From Lishizhenia tianjinensis (GTDB lineage: Bacteria; Bacteroidota; Bacteroidia; Flavobacteriales_D; Crocinitomicaceae), in contig CALQIX020000029.1 in the NCBI GenBank assembly GCA_943330745.2, forward strand, positions 1 to 42,332: a stretch of 42,332 nt of DNA. Reading direction: 5' to 3'. A program made the position numbers and the translations under genes. Of the stretch, positions 1-7,363 are shown one piece after another. The number at the start of each line of letters is the position of its first letter. The first letter of the stretch is position 1. The notes below the pieces were generated by a model. The model did no database searches and was not told where the DNA came from. It was given only the letters and a program-made list of their open reading frames with translations.

Positions 1-183
1 GACAACAAAAGGGACAACAATAATAGAATTTTTTATGTTTCAATTTAGTTAAAAAATAATTATAAAATACTGATTATCATATATTTGTGAACACTTAAAA
101 AATATTCATGAAATATATTTTTCAATAAATTACTTCCCGTCCAGACCGCTAGTAGTGTTTCGCAAACAAACACAAAAGCACTT

Positions 184-220
184 AAAACCCTTGAAAATGC
201 AATGTTTTCAAGGGTTTTTT
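184..220 (+). terminator. Rho-independent terminator
   Basis: Two perfectly complementary 14-base arms (184-197 and 205-218) enclose a 7-base loop, and the right arm runs into a T tract ending at 220. It probably ends transcription of a gene to the left of the window and insulates the integrase promoter region. Confidence 0.75.
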
Positions 221-264
221 GTTTCTAGTAAGTTTCATTTAAAATCAAAAAATTACATAATATA

Positions 265-413
265 GGTAACTCATTCGGTTACCAAAAAAAAAGATTGTAA
301 TTTTGGGTAACCGAGGCATAGCTCAAGAAGCTGAATTTTAAACAATTACAGCGTTTGTATTTGAAAAAGTTTTGATATCGAAAACTAAAACAGGTAACCG
401 ATGGCGGTTACCG
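265..413. promoter_or_regulatory. GGTAACC box cluster, candidate integrase/excisionase sites or operator
   Basis: The heptamer GGTAACC or its complement occurs repeatedly in 150 bases: a gapped palindrome at 265-283 (GGTAAC, 7 bases, GTTACC), a single GGTAACCG at 306-313, and a perfect palindrome at 393-412 (GGTAACCG, 4 bases, CGGTTACC). The last lies 32 bases before the integrase start. Repeated boxes beside a tyrosine integrase gene are typical of arm-type integrase/excisionase sites or of an autoregulatory operator. Which applies here is inference. Confidence 0.45.
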
Positions 414-444
414 TTTAAAAACGAAACTTTTAAAATACAATGTT

Positions 445-1704
445 ATGAATCAAAATTATGCCCTCCTGTTCTGGCTGAACAGAAGCAAAGCAAAAAACGG
501 TAAAGCACCCATTTACTGTAGAATTACCATTGATGGTAAACGGACTGAAATTTCCATGCGCCAAATCGTTGATCCCGCAAAGTGGATTACACAAGCCGGA
601 CAAGCAAAACCGCACACCACCGAATTGAGGATGCTCAACAATTATTTGGATATGGTTAAATCCAAGGTGTACAAACATTTCATGGAGTTAAACGCCAAAG
701 ACATGTTTATTACCGGTGAAATGCTAAAGAACCTCTTGTTCAGTGTGGACGAAAAACAACACACCCTCATTTCAATCTTTGAATACCATAATGAGAAAAT
801 CAAAGAAAGAATAGGAATTGATGTTGTGCCTTCAACGTACATCAAGTTCAATACGGTGCTTGGGAAGTTGAAACTTTACCTAAAAGAATATCACAACCGA
901 AGCGACATGTACTTAACCGAACTCAACCATCGCTTTGTCGTTGATTTTGAACATTACCTGAGGGTGAAGCACCACATTGCACACAACACAGCAATGAAGT
1001 ACATCACCATGTTGAAGAAAGTCATAAACATGGCAGTAAACAACGATTGGATGGAAAAAAATCCTTTTGCGGCATTCAAATGCACAAAACTCAATGTGCA
1101 TCGCGAAATACTCGATGAAGCAGAAATCATGCTATTACACGAAAAAGAATTTAACATCGAACGTTTGGAGGAAGTGCGAGACATCTTTTTGTTCTGTTGT
1201 TACACCGGTTATGCCTTTGCAGATGTAGAGAAACTAAAACTCACAGATTTAGCCAAAGGAATTGATGGTGACACATGGATATTTACCAAACGGAAGAAAA
1301 CAAATACCGTTTCGAATGTGCCGTTGTTACCACAAGCCGAGGAAATCATTCAAAAGTATGAGCAACATCCTTATTGTGTCAAAACAGGAGCGTTACTTCC
1401 GGTGAAATCAAACCAAAAGATGAATGCGTACTTAAAGGAAGTAGCATCGCTTTGCGGCATCAAAAAAGAACTGACCATGCACATTGCCCGACATACCTTT
1501 GCAACAACGGTTACTCTTTCAAATGGAGTACCCATAGAAACCGTTTCCAAAATGCTGGGACATACCAAATTGGTCACCACACAGATTTATGCCAAGGTTC
1601 TGGATACCAAAGTAAGCCAAGACATGAAGGCATTGAGGTCCATTTTTGCAAACAAGGAGAAAACCTCAGAAAATCAAGATTCGGTAATCCGAAAAATAAG
1701 TTAA
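445..1704 (+). CDS. Tyrosine-type site-specific integrase (CTnDOT-like)
   Basis: This 419-residue protein has the three-part plan of Bacteroidota mobile-element integrases: an N-terminal arm-binding domain (about 1-90), a SAM-like core-binding domain (about 105-205) and a C-terminal catalytic domain (about 225-400). Visible catalytic residues are His346 and Arg349 in HIAR, His373 in LGHTK, and the nucleophile Tyr382 in IYAKV; a lysine lies in TKRKK near 282-285. The first conserved Arg of the family is absent: the motif reads TGYAF, with Ala at that place. This kind of substitution is known from IntDOT and its relatives. It catalyses integration and excision of the element. The ATG at 440 runs straight into a stop, so 445 is the start. 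A hairpin terminator follows at once. Confidence 0.93.
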   Translation: MNQNYALLFWLNRSKAKNGKAPIYCRITIDGKRTEISMRQIVDPAKWITQAGQAKPHTTELRMLNNYLDMVKSKVYKHFMELNAKDMFITGEMLKNLLFSVDEKQHTLISIFEYHNEKIKERIGIDVVPSTYIKFNTVLGKLKLYLKEYHNRSDMYLTELNHRFVVDFEHYLRVKHHIAHNTAMKYITMLKKVINMAVNNDWMEKNPFAAFKCTKLNVHREILDEAEIMLLHEKEFNIERLEEVRDIFLFCCYTGYAFADVEKLKLTDLAKGIDGDTWIFTKRKKTNTVSNVPLLPQAEEIIQKYEQHPYCVKTGALLPVKSNQKMNAYLKEVASLCGIKKELTMHIARHTFATTVTLSNGVPIETVSKMLGHTKLVTTQIYAKVLDTKVSQDMKALRSIFANKEKTSENQDSVIRKIS

Positions 1705-1707
1705 TTC

Positions 1708-1730
1708 AAGGCAGCTTCGGCTGCCTTTTT
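1708..1730 (+). terminator. Rho-independent terminator of the integrase gene
   Basis: An 8-bp GC-rich stem (AAGGCAGC / GCTGCCTT) with a TTCG tetraloop is followed by a T run. It lies 4 bases past the integrase stop and before the convergent kinase gene. There is no T run in the other direction, so it acts mainly on the plus strand. Confidence 0.85.
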
Positions 1731-1750
1731 GTTGATTTAGAAATTAATTC

Positions 1751-3025
1751 CTATTTCAGCAAACGTACAAAATCTCGTTGAACGCTTTGGATAATAGATG
1801 AAGGTAAATTCAATTCATTCGCTTGGACATTCCAATAAACAATGGCATCTTGAATTTCCTGAATAACCTTTTTTGGATTTTTAATCGTGAATGTTTCGGC
1901 AATGGTAAGAACATCTTCCAAGGTAATATCAACCCGTTTAGCATTTATCGATAAAGCCCTGCTGGTTCTTGTATAGTTCATTAACGGATTCAAGGAATAC
2001 GTGATGTCATAAGCCGGTGAAATATTCCATTTGTCTTGTTCTTCCTCATAGATGAATGAGTGATTTTTCAAATGGTCGTCCGAATTAAAAAAGACAACAT
2101 TAAAAACCATGCGTTTAAAGAGTTCTTCTATATCACGATACGGAACTTTAAGAAAAAATGCTAGTTCAAAGAGGTTTTCATAATTGGAATCTTTTGGACT
2201 TTGATAATCCCATCCTGTTAATCCGGTCGCTGTCAACACATGTTTCTTCTTTCCCTCTTGACGATCAAAACGAAGCGTGGCAAAGTGTTTTTGCTCAATC
2301 AATTTAGAAGGCATCATGGAGATTCCAAGATGAGTAGCCGTTAAGTAGTAGCAGTATTCAATGACTTCCCGACTATAGCCCAATTCATCATCCAAATGCA
2401 GCTTGATTAAATAGTGATTGTATTCGGAAGAATGATTCAAATCCCCAGGAATAATTTCTCCAGTAGTTTTGTGTTCTGAAATGAGAATTTTAGGTCTGGC
2501 ACCTCCTGCGGACGAACCAATCTTGAAAATATTCAACAATGCCTCATGATTGAGTGTTGACTCATGCTGTTCATCTTTTGCTTGTAAAACTTCTTTCAAT
2601 ACAGCAATGATTTCGGTAACGTCAATTGACGTTGATTGAGGAAGTTCCTTACTTGGTCGATATTCCAAAGCACCCATTCCACGGTCTGCCACATAGGCCA
2701 ATTGTTCAATGACAGAAATTTGATTGAACTCTTTGTTACCTGATTCCATCCACTTTTTGAAAATAGTATTTCCAAATACATCGGGTAATGAATCAGCAAT
2801 CATAGGTGGAAGTCCTCGGAATGTTTCAGAATTATATTGACTGAATACCTGGACTTGTGGTGTTCGTTTTAAGATGCCTGTTGACGGAAACAAGTTGTGA
2901 AAACGATCACTTTGAAGAAACTCAGGATTGTATTGAAAAGAAGATTTCTGTTGATTTTCATCAAATCCCAACCTGCCAATTTCTTGACCGAAGCAAAATA
3001 CCGTTATGATGTCATTTTTCGCCAT
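1751..3025 (-). CDS. hipA: HipA-family serine/threonine kinase (type II toxin)
   Basis: This 424-residue protein has the HipA fold. GSSAGGARPKI (170-180) is the nucleotide-binding Gly-rich loop. NSDDHLKN (314-321) is the catalytic loop, with Asp316 aligning with the HipA catalytic Asp. PAYD (337-340) supplies the metal-binding Asp340. HipA kinases phosphorylate translation targets such as aminoacyl-tRNA synthetases and cause growth arrest when not held by HipB; the target here is unknown. Length is normal for full HipA (about 420-440), so the N-terminal subdomain is present rather than split off as in HipT/HipS systems. The ATG is 4 bases after the stop of the antitoxin gene, so the two are one operon reading away from RteC and toward the integrase. 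Confidence 0.92.
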   Translation of the reverse strand: MAKNDIITVFCFGQEIGRLGFDENQQKSSFQYNPEFLQSDRFHNLFPSTGILKRTPQVQVFSQYNSETFRGLPPMIADSLPDVFGNTIFKKWMESGNKEFNQISVIEQLAYVADRGMGALEYRPSKELPQSTSIDVTEIIAVLKEVLQAKDEQHESTLNHEALLNIFKIGSSAGGARPKILISEHKTTGEIIPGDLNHSSEYNHYLIKLHLDDELGYSREVIEYCYYLTATHLGISMMPSKLIEQKHFATLRFDRQEGKKKHVLTATGLTGWDYQSPKDSNYENLFELAFFLKVPYRDIEELFKRMVFNVVFFNSDDHLKNHSFIYEEEQDKWNISPAYDITYSLNPLMNYTRTSRALSINAKRVDITLEDVLTIAETFTIKNPKKVIQEIQDAIVYWNVQANELNLPSSIIQSVQRDFVRLLK

Positions 3026-3029
3026 GCTG

Positions 3030-3299
3030 CTAATATAAAGAAGTCAATTGTTCGGTTTCATTTCGTTTATCCATCAAAAATTGATTAAACCCAACCAACG
3101 CATCAAAATGATTAAACACTTTGAGCAAGGTATCAATGGTGAAGTTTTTACCTGATTCCAAATTCTGAATCGTAATTCTGGAGAGCTCAAGTTGATCTGC
3201 TAGTTCTTGCTGTGTAAGCTTTTGCTGTTTGCGATAAGACTTCACCAACTGTGCGATTTCCGATTTAACGTCTTTTATTTTTAAGTTACCAGTAAACAT
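3030..3299 (-). CDS. hipB: HipB-like XRE-family antitoxin
   Basis: A small protein (89 residues from the ATG at 3299) with a Cro/C1-type helix-turn-helix: KLTQQELADQLELSRITIQNL, then ESGKNFTIDTLLKVFNHF. It is the expected antitoxin and autorepressor of the kinase encoded next. An in-frame ATG at 3347 would add 16 residues, but that segment lies in the palindromic, AT-rich putative operator, so 3299 is preferred. The C-terminal tail after the HTH (about 25 residues) could hold the degradable or kinase-binding part; that is inference from the family. Confidence 0.88.
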   Translation of the reverse strand: MFTGNLKIKDVKSEIAQLVKSYRKQQKLTQQELADQLELSRITIQNLESGKNFTIDTLLKVFNHFDALVGFNQFLMDKRNETEQLTSLY

Positions 3300-3300
3300 A

Positions 3301-3350
3301 TTGCATAATATATTATTCAAATATATAGATTTTAAATCTTTTTGCATAAT
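3301..3350 (-). promoter_or_regulatory. Candidate operator/promoter of the hipBA operon
   Basis: Just upstream of the antitoxin start are two direct copies of TTGCATAAT (3301-3309 and 3342-3350) with a 13-base palindrome between them (AGATTT T AAATCT, 3327-3339). The spacing and position fit autoregulation by the HTH antitoxin. The sequence is very AT-rich, so the palindrome alone would be weak evidence. Confidence 0.4.
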
Positions 3351-3593
3351 TAACTATACTTTTTAATGTGAAAAACTAACGAAATATGAATTTCTATTCC
3401 ATACCCCTTTTTATACTACTCTTCCGTACCAACAAAACATCAGAAAAATCATCCCAAAAACAGGTAATTTGACCCCACTAAAAATTGCGTATTTCCACGC
3501 AAAAAATTTACGTTAAAAATTCAATCAAGGGAATTAGTAAAATCATTTTGCATTTTTTCCAACGTAAAACCTCGAAACATAAATTTTGAGGTT

Positions 3594-4400
3594 ATGAGTA
3601 AATTCAATGAAATGTTCAAAGAGTACAATTCAGAAATTAGCGAATTGTACGCCCAACGAACAGAAAACAAAGCGCGAACTGGATTAATAGTAGAAATGAG
3701 CGATCATGTATTAGAAAAAATGCGTGAATTGTTTGACAATGATGGATTTCAATCTCCTAGTGATGAAATTGATTTCTTTAAATCAATCAAACCGAAAATC
3801 CTTGCCCAACGAATTGCCAACAGTATGCTACTAGATTTATTGCTAAAACAACGCATAAACAGTGAAGAGGAATTTGAAAAGTGCAAACAAGATAAACTCT
3901 TGCAACTCAAAAGCTATTTTTCGGAATACGCTGAATTTTACAAATACATTAATTCACAAAACACCTGTCGCGACGAATATTATTTCACATTACATGCTTC
4001 AAAAATAGATATAGTAACCAAGATACTTCCCAATATTGACAAGGCATTTTCAACAGGTTACGATATGATTTTGGCTTACATATTAGCATGCGATATTTTA
4101 ACCGAGAAAGCAGAAATACTTCATGAAAATGAATGGAAGCCAGTCCCTCAATTGCATTGGCCTTCTGCAAAATATGACTTGATTGAACTTGTTTTGGCCT
4201 TACATCACCAAAAAGTGTTTAATAACGGTAACAGTGATTTAAGAGAAATCGCATTGGCAATGGGCCAAATTTTCAATATGAACTTAAATGACATCAATAG
4301 AGCTTCTTTTTCAATAAAAAACCGCAAACGAGAAGGCAGTAAGTTTTTACATGAATTAGCCAGTAATTTAAACCGAATCATTTCTGAATCAAACAGATAG
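3594..4400 (+). CDS. rteC: RteC-family protein of conjugative/mobilisable elements
   Basis: A 268-residue protein matching the RteC pattern. It has FFKSIKPKILAQRI in the N-terminal half, then a central block with EFYKYINSQ and RDEYYF (a variant of the family's DE.YF signature). The C-terminal region reads LHWPSAKYDLIELVLALH, FNNGNSDLREIA and a basic segment ending the domain (IKNRKREGSKFLHELA). In CTnDOT, RteC activates the excision operon at its promoter; here the next genes on the same strand are an excisionase-like HTH protein and replication genes, which fits that role. It stands alone, about 310 bases from the next gene. Confidence 0.85.
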   Translation: MSKFNEMFKEYNSEISELYAQRTENKARTGLIVEMSDHVLEKMRELFDNDGFQSPSDEIDFFKSIKPKILAQRIANSMLLDLLLKQRINSEEEFEKCKQDKLLQLKSYFSEYAEFYKYINSQNTCRDEYYFTLHASKIDIVTKILPNIDKAFSTGYDMILAYILACDILTEKAEILHENEWKPVPQLHWPSAKYDLIELVLALHHQKVFNNGNSDLREIALAMGQIFNMNLNDINRASFSIKNRKREGSKFLHELASNLNRIISESNR

Positions 4401-4713
4401 TAATTTAAAACACGGAAATTGTATGAATTTCATGAAGTCTAAAGGCGTATAACATTTTATTTCAGCAAATTAACTATTCATTACCATCAATAATCACCGA
4501 AAAATAATTCCATCAATCGGTAGTTTTACGCCTTTGATTCATCCGCATAGTAAATCAAATATGCACCGCTTTCAATCAACTTGAATCCTTAAAATGCGGC
4601 TTTTGAATCATTACACCACAATTCAATAATTTATTTCTGCCAACTGCGGTAAAGTTGGATAAATGTGCTGTCCGACAGTATGAAATTTGCCACTCGATAT
4701 CAAAACTTTTAAT
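4401..4713. other. Intergenic region, likely control region of the excision/replication genes
   Basis: No gene is visible in these 313 bases. They hold a widely spaced inverted repeat (AAAGGCGTA at 4441-4449, TACGCCTTT at 4527-4535) and two loosely similar segments, GCCTTTGATTCAT near 4530 and GGCTTTTGAATCAT near 4605. As the gap between RteC and the excisionase gene it is the natural place for an RteC-controlled promoter. That is inference. Confidence 0.35.
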
Positions 4714-5031
4714 ATGCAAATTTCAGTAATTACAAAAGAAGACCTGGAGGAATTCAAAAACGACCTCTTGGAAGAAATGGAGAAAATCCTCAAGACTCAC
4801 AAGAGTAAATCCGGGCAACAATCTTTCGGACAAATCCCGAAGGATAAAAGATGGATGAAGGCTACAGAAGCTAGAAAACTCCTGAGTATTTCACAAGGCA
4901 CCTTTCACAAACTCAAAATCAATGGCATCATACCATACAGCCGTATCGGTAAGGTTTGCTTATTCGATTACGATGAGATTGTAAAAATTATCCAAGAAAA
5001 TAAAATCCACAATGGCATCTTCCGATCATGA
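4714..5031 (+). CDS. Excisionase-like helix-turn-helix DNA-binding protein
   Basis: A 105-residue protein. The first 45 residues are a charged helical segment, followed by a MerR-like/HTH_17 domain: WMKATEARKLLSISQGTFHKL, then IPYSRIGKVCLFDYDEIVKII. That is the plan of the small accessory proteins (Xis-type) that direct Bacteroidota integrases to excise. The reading frame is open from a TTG at 4687, but the first good start is the ATG at 4714. Its stop overlaps the start of the replication gene (ATGA, 5028-5031), so the two are translationally coupled. It may alternatively regulate the replication operon. Confidence 0.75.
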   Translation: MQISVITKEDLEEFKNDLLEEMEKILKTHKSKSGQQSFGQIPKDKRWMKATEARKLLSISQGTFHKLKINGIIPYSRIGKVCLFDYDEIVKIIQENKIHNGIFRS

Positions 5032-5696
5032 ACTACATCGCACACTTGACAGCCGCTATGGAAAAAATCGAAAAAGATGGACGGCTCCATTCAAGTCATG
5101 TCGCTTTGTATTTGGCACTCTTTCAATACTGGAACATGAATCGATTTAAAAATCCCATTTCCATTCATCGGGAAGATACCTTGAACTTGTCAAAGATTGG
5201 TTCAAGAAACACATATTATAAGTGCATGAAAGAATTAAGCAACTGGGGGTTTTTGTTGTATTTCCCATCTCACGATTCCAAGAAAGGCAGCATCATTGAG
5301 ATGTACAATTTCGATACAACCAGTGATACAACCACTGGTACAACCATTGTACTAGCAGTGGGACAAGCACTGGTACCTTCTATAAACAATATAAACAAAA
5401 TAAAACATACTAAACTATTAAAACAAAAAGAGAGTAAAAAGAATTTTACTCCGCCCACCTTAGAGGAAGTTTTAAATTTTTTCAAGGAGCAAAAATTTTC
5501 TACGGAAGAAGCTGAACCATTTTTTCTTTACTACCAAGCCAATGGTTGGTTGGTCGGAAAAACAAAAATGAAAGACTGGCAGGCTGCAGCTCGTAACTGG
5601 ATCCTGCGAAGCAAGAAGTTCCAAGCCGAAAAAACCGGCAAACTCACCCCACATCAATTACACGCAAAACCCACGAATTATGAAGAAACCCTATAA
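5028..5696 (+). CDS. Replication initiation / replisome-organiser-like protein
   Basis: A 222-residue protein whose N-terminal half (1-95) reads as a winged-helix replication-initiator domain: HVALYLALFQYWNMNRF, SKIGSRNTYYKCMKELSNWG. Its C-terminal part (about 140-205) resembles phage replisome organisers, with a helical block ending in WLVGKTKMKDWQAAARNWI. The two are joined by a Thr/Gly-rich, low-complexity linker (about 96-125) encoded by 12-bp tandem repeats, followed by Asn/Lys-rich sequence. The overlap with the HTH gene before it and the helicase-loader-like ATPase after it (overlap 5680-5696) gives an O/P-type initiator and loader pair as in lambdoid phages. The exact family is not recognised with certainty. 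Confidence 0.7.
   Translation: MNYIAHLTAAMEKIEKDGRLHSSHVALYLALFQYWNMNRFKNPISIHREDTLNLSKIGSRNTYYKCMKELSNWGFLLYFPSHDSKKGSIIEMYNFDTTSDTTTGTTIVLAVGQALVPSINNINKIKHTKLLKQKESKKNFTPPTLEEVLNFFKEQKFSTEEAEPFFLYYQANGWLVGKTKMKDWQAAARNWILRSKKFQAEKTGKLTPHQLHAKPTNYEETL
5313..5440 (+). repeat. Intragenic iteron-like repeats plus AT-rich stretch: candidate replication origin
   Basis: Inside the replication gene are three tandem 12-bp units (GATACAACCAGT 5313-5324, GATACAACCACT 5325-5336, GGTACAACCATT 5337-5348) and further CAGTG/CACTG half-sites to about 5377. An A/T-dominated stretch follows (about 5379-5440). This copies the layout of lambdoid origins, where iterons and an unwinding region lie within the initiator gene. 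No origin activity is shown by the sequence itself. Confidence 0.5.
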
Positions 5697-6331
5697 CCCG
5701 GCAACTGAAAAGCCCTATTTCATTGACGAAGAAGGAGCACGCAACTACGATTACGATAATACAATTCGCTATTTGCAATACAAAGGTCGTGTAAAATTCG
5801 GCAAGCATTTTCGCATTCACAAAGAGGATTTAACCATCATTTCCAAACTTGCTAGTTTACTTCACCAAGTGCGAAAACTTGTACGAAAAACACAGCCTTG
5901 ATCCCAACAAAGGGATTCTGTTGGCGGGGCCGATTGGTTGCGGTAAAACCTCGCTCATGACACTCATGACTGACTTTACTTTTGAAGTAAACCATTTCTT
6001 TATCCGTTCCACAAGAGCCGTTGCAGCTGAGTTTCACGAAGAAGGTTATCAAACCTTGCAGAAGTATTCCAACAACCCAAAAATCTATTGTTTCGATGAT
6101 TTAGGCGTGGAACAAAACATGAAGTATTACGGAAATGAATGCAACACCATTGCCGAAATCCTCTTGAATCGCTACGAGCTGATGATTCGCCAGGGTTATG
6201 TTACCCATGCAACCACCAACCTCAGTGCTTCCGACCTCGAATCCATTTACGGAAATCGCTTGCGCTCTCGAATGCGTGAAATGTTCAACCTCATCTCGTT
6301 CCCAAACGACTCACCCGACAAACGAAAATGA
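5680..6331 (+). pseudogene. DnaC-like AAA+ ATPase (helicase loader), interrupted by a frameshift
   Basis: The first part reads from 5680 (MKKPYNPATEKPYFIDEEGA...) to about 5855. The protein then continues one frame forward (+1) as YFTKCENLYEKHSLDPNKG and runs to 6331. Read together they give about 217 residues, the usual size of this ATPase in Bacteroidota elements. Visible motifs are Walker A GPIGCGKTS, Walker B YCFDDLG, a TTN sensor and RLRSRMREM as the arginine-finger region. It would load the replicative helicase at the origin recognised by the protein before it. One extra base near 5850-5858 explains the break; a sequencing error, true decay or +1 programmed shift cannot be told apart. 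If it is real, the downstream part might still be made from the TTG at 5849. Confidence 0.75.
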
Positions 6332-6342
6332 AACTTTTTCCT

Positions 6343-6360
6343 TCTCCCCTTGAGGGGAGA
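6343..6360. repeat. Palindromic REP-like element
   Basis: An 18-base palindrome (arms TCTCCCCT and AGGGGAGA, 2-base loop) sits between the ATPase and amidase genes. It is followed by GACACAGAGGGGTGAA, which partly repeats the G-rich arm. It is strikingly GC-rich for this AT-rich window. From memory, similar 'CCCCTCAAGGGGAG' motifs are scattered in Bacteroidota genomes. Confidence 0.5.
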
Positions 6361-6402
6361 CACAGAGGGGTGAAAATCCCAATTGCGAATAACTAACAAA
6401 AA

Positions 6403-7047
6403 ATGAACATCATGAAAATCAAAAACCTCATCCAATTCCCATTAACCAAAGCCCAATATTACCCGGAAGTTTTTCCTAAAAAACAGATTGTCTTACACCA
6501 CACCGTAAGTGGTCCAAATGCAAAAAACGTCATTAGCGGTTGGGGCTACCCCCCTGTTCGAGTGGCAACAGCTTTTGTGATCGATGGAGACGGCATCATC
6601 TACCAATGTTTCAGTTCAGCCCATTGGGCGCACCACCTCGGAACACACAATCGTAACAATACCCAGTTGAACCAACAATCCATTGGAATTGAAATCTGTA
6701 ATTGGGGAGCGTTAATCGAAAAAGGTGGCAGGTATTTTTCCACTTTCAACCGAGAAGTTCCAAAAGAAGAAGTCATTGATTATGGCATGCAATGGCGTGG
6801 TCACAGATTTTTCCATAAATACAAAGAAGTACAACTCGAATCACTCAAAACCCTCCTCGATTACCTCTGCGAGAAATACAATATCCCTAATACTTACCAA
6901 CCCGACATGTGGAAACTCAATACCCAAGCTATGAACGGGACACCCGGTATTTGGACACACGTTTCCTTCCGTGCCGATAAATCAGATTGCCATCCGCAAT
7001 TAAGTTTGATAAATTTATTGAAGTCATTTAGTGAAGTGAGATTATAG
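6403..7047 (+). CDS. N-acetylmuramoyl-L-alanine amidase (phage-type, Amidase_2)
   Basis: A 214-residue zinc amidase of the T7-lysozyme/PGRP type, cutting the bond between MurNAc and the stem peptide of peptidoglycan. Likely zinc ligands are His32 or His33 in VLHHTVSG, His186 in WTHVSF and Cys196 in SDCHPQ. SIGIEICNWG (93-102) is the conserved core strand. There is no signal peptide, as in phage endolysins that need a holin. A second ATG at 6412 would give a start three residues later. It follows the replication genes by 71 bases and may serve local wall opening during DNA transfer or be phage-derived cargo. Its last 142 bp recur at 7201-7342. Confidence 0.88.
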   Translation: MNIMKIKNLIQFPLTKAQYYPEVFPKKQIVLHHTVSGPNAKNVISGWGYPPVRVATAFVIDGDGIIYQCFSSAHWAHHLGTHNRNNTQLNQQSIGIEICNWGALIEKGGRYFSTFNREVPKEEVIDYGMQWRGHRFFHKYKEVQLESLKTLLDYLCEKYNIPNTYQPDMWKLNTQAMNGTPGIWTHVSFRADKSDCHPQLSLINLLKSFSEVRL

Positions 7048-7051
7048 AAAA

Positions 7052-7114
7052 TTTTTAGTTTTTCAGTGCGTTTATTACCATTTTTTGGTATGTTGCGCTA
7101 CGAAAAACTAAAAA
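7052..7114. promoter_or_regulatory. Long hairpin directly before a decayed reading frame
   Basis: Two perfect 13-base arms (7052-7064 and 7102-7114, TTTTTAGTTTTTC and its complement) enclose a second small palindrome (TACCA 7076-7080 / TGGTA 7086-7090). The right arm ends at the base before the ATG at 7115. It may end amidase transcription or be the operator of the lost toxin-antitoxin gene whose start follows. Confidence 0.5.
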
Positions 7115-7363
7115 ATGACCGTTACGGAGTACATAAAACAAATTGAGAGCTACGAAGAATATTCATTTTCTTAGTATGAGATTCTGAAAAAAAAATACAC
7201 TATCCCTAATACTTACCAAACCGACATGTGGAAACTCAATACCCAAGCTATGAACGGAACACCAGGCATCTGGACACACGTCTCTTTCCGTGCCGATAAA
7301 TCAGATTGCCATCCGCAATTGAGTTTGATTAATTTGTTGAAGGGTTTGGGAGAAGACAGATGA
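7115..7363 (+). pseudogene. Chimeric remnant: AbiEi-like start fused to amidase C-terminus
   Basis: Translation from 7115 gives MTVTEYIKQIESYEEYSFS, a TAG stop, then YEILKKK and, in the same frame, the last 54 residues of an amidase (IPNTYQTDMWKLNTQAMNG ... DCHPQLSLINLLK), ending at 7363. The first part resembles the start of AbiEi-type antitoxins (compare MKTTEYIAITINRFPKGYVF of the intact gene at 7723). The second part is 93% identical in DNA to the end of the neighbouring amidase gene (7201-7342 against 6882-7023). It is a recombination scar and is not expected to make a product. Confidence 0.75.
7201..7342 (+). repeat. Second copy of the amidase 3' end (142 bp)
   Basis: Direct repeat of 6882-7023 with 10 differences in 142 bases by eye. 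Nine of the ten are synonymous in the amidase frame and one changes Pro to Thr. That pattern means this copy comes from another amidase gene that was under selection, not from a recent local duplication. Confidence 0.85.

Larger units (their letters stand above)
1..444. other. Non-coding left edge upstream of the integrase
   Basis: I see no convincing gene here. The first 48 bases could be read as the last codons of an upstream gene ending in TAG, but too little is present to judge. The stretch holds a strong terminator hairpin (184-220) and a cluster of GGTAACC boxes (265-413). Because it lies directly before an integrase gene it is where an attachment site would be expected. No tRNA 3' end or obvious core site could be recognised, so the element boundary is not defined. 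Confidence 0.5.

Noticed and set aside
1..48. Possible C-terminus of an upstream gene
   Set aside because: Only about 15 codons are visible, with low-complexity content and no supporting motif.
130..170. Attachment core or tRNA 3' end upstream of the integrase
   Set aside because: No T-arm or CCA-type end and no CTnDOT-like GTAnnTTTGC core could be found; the GC-richer patch at 136-152 is not recognisable.
1374..1781. Long plus-strand frame overlapping the end of the integrase gene
   Set aside because: It lies in another frame of the integrase, whose catalytic motifs are clear, and its translation has no recognisable motif.
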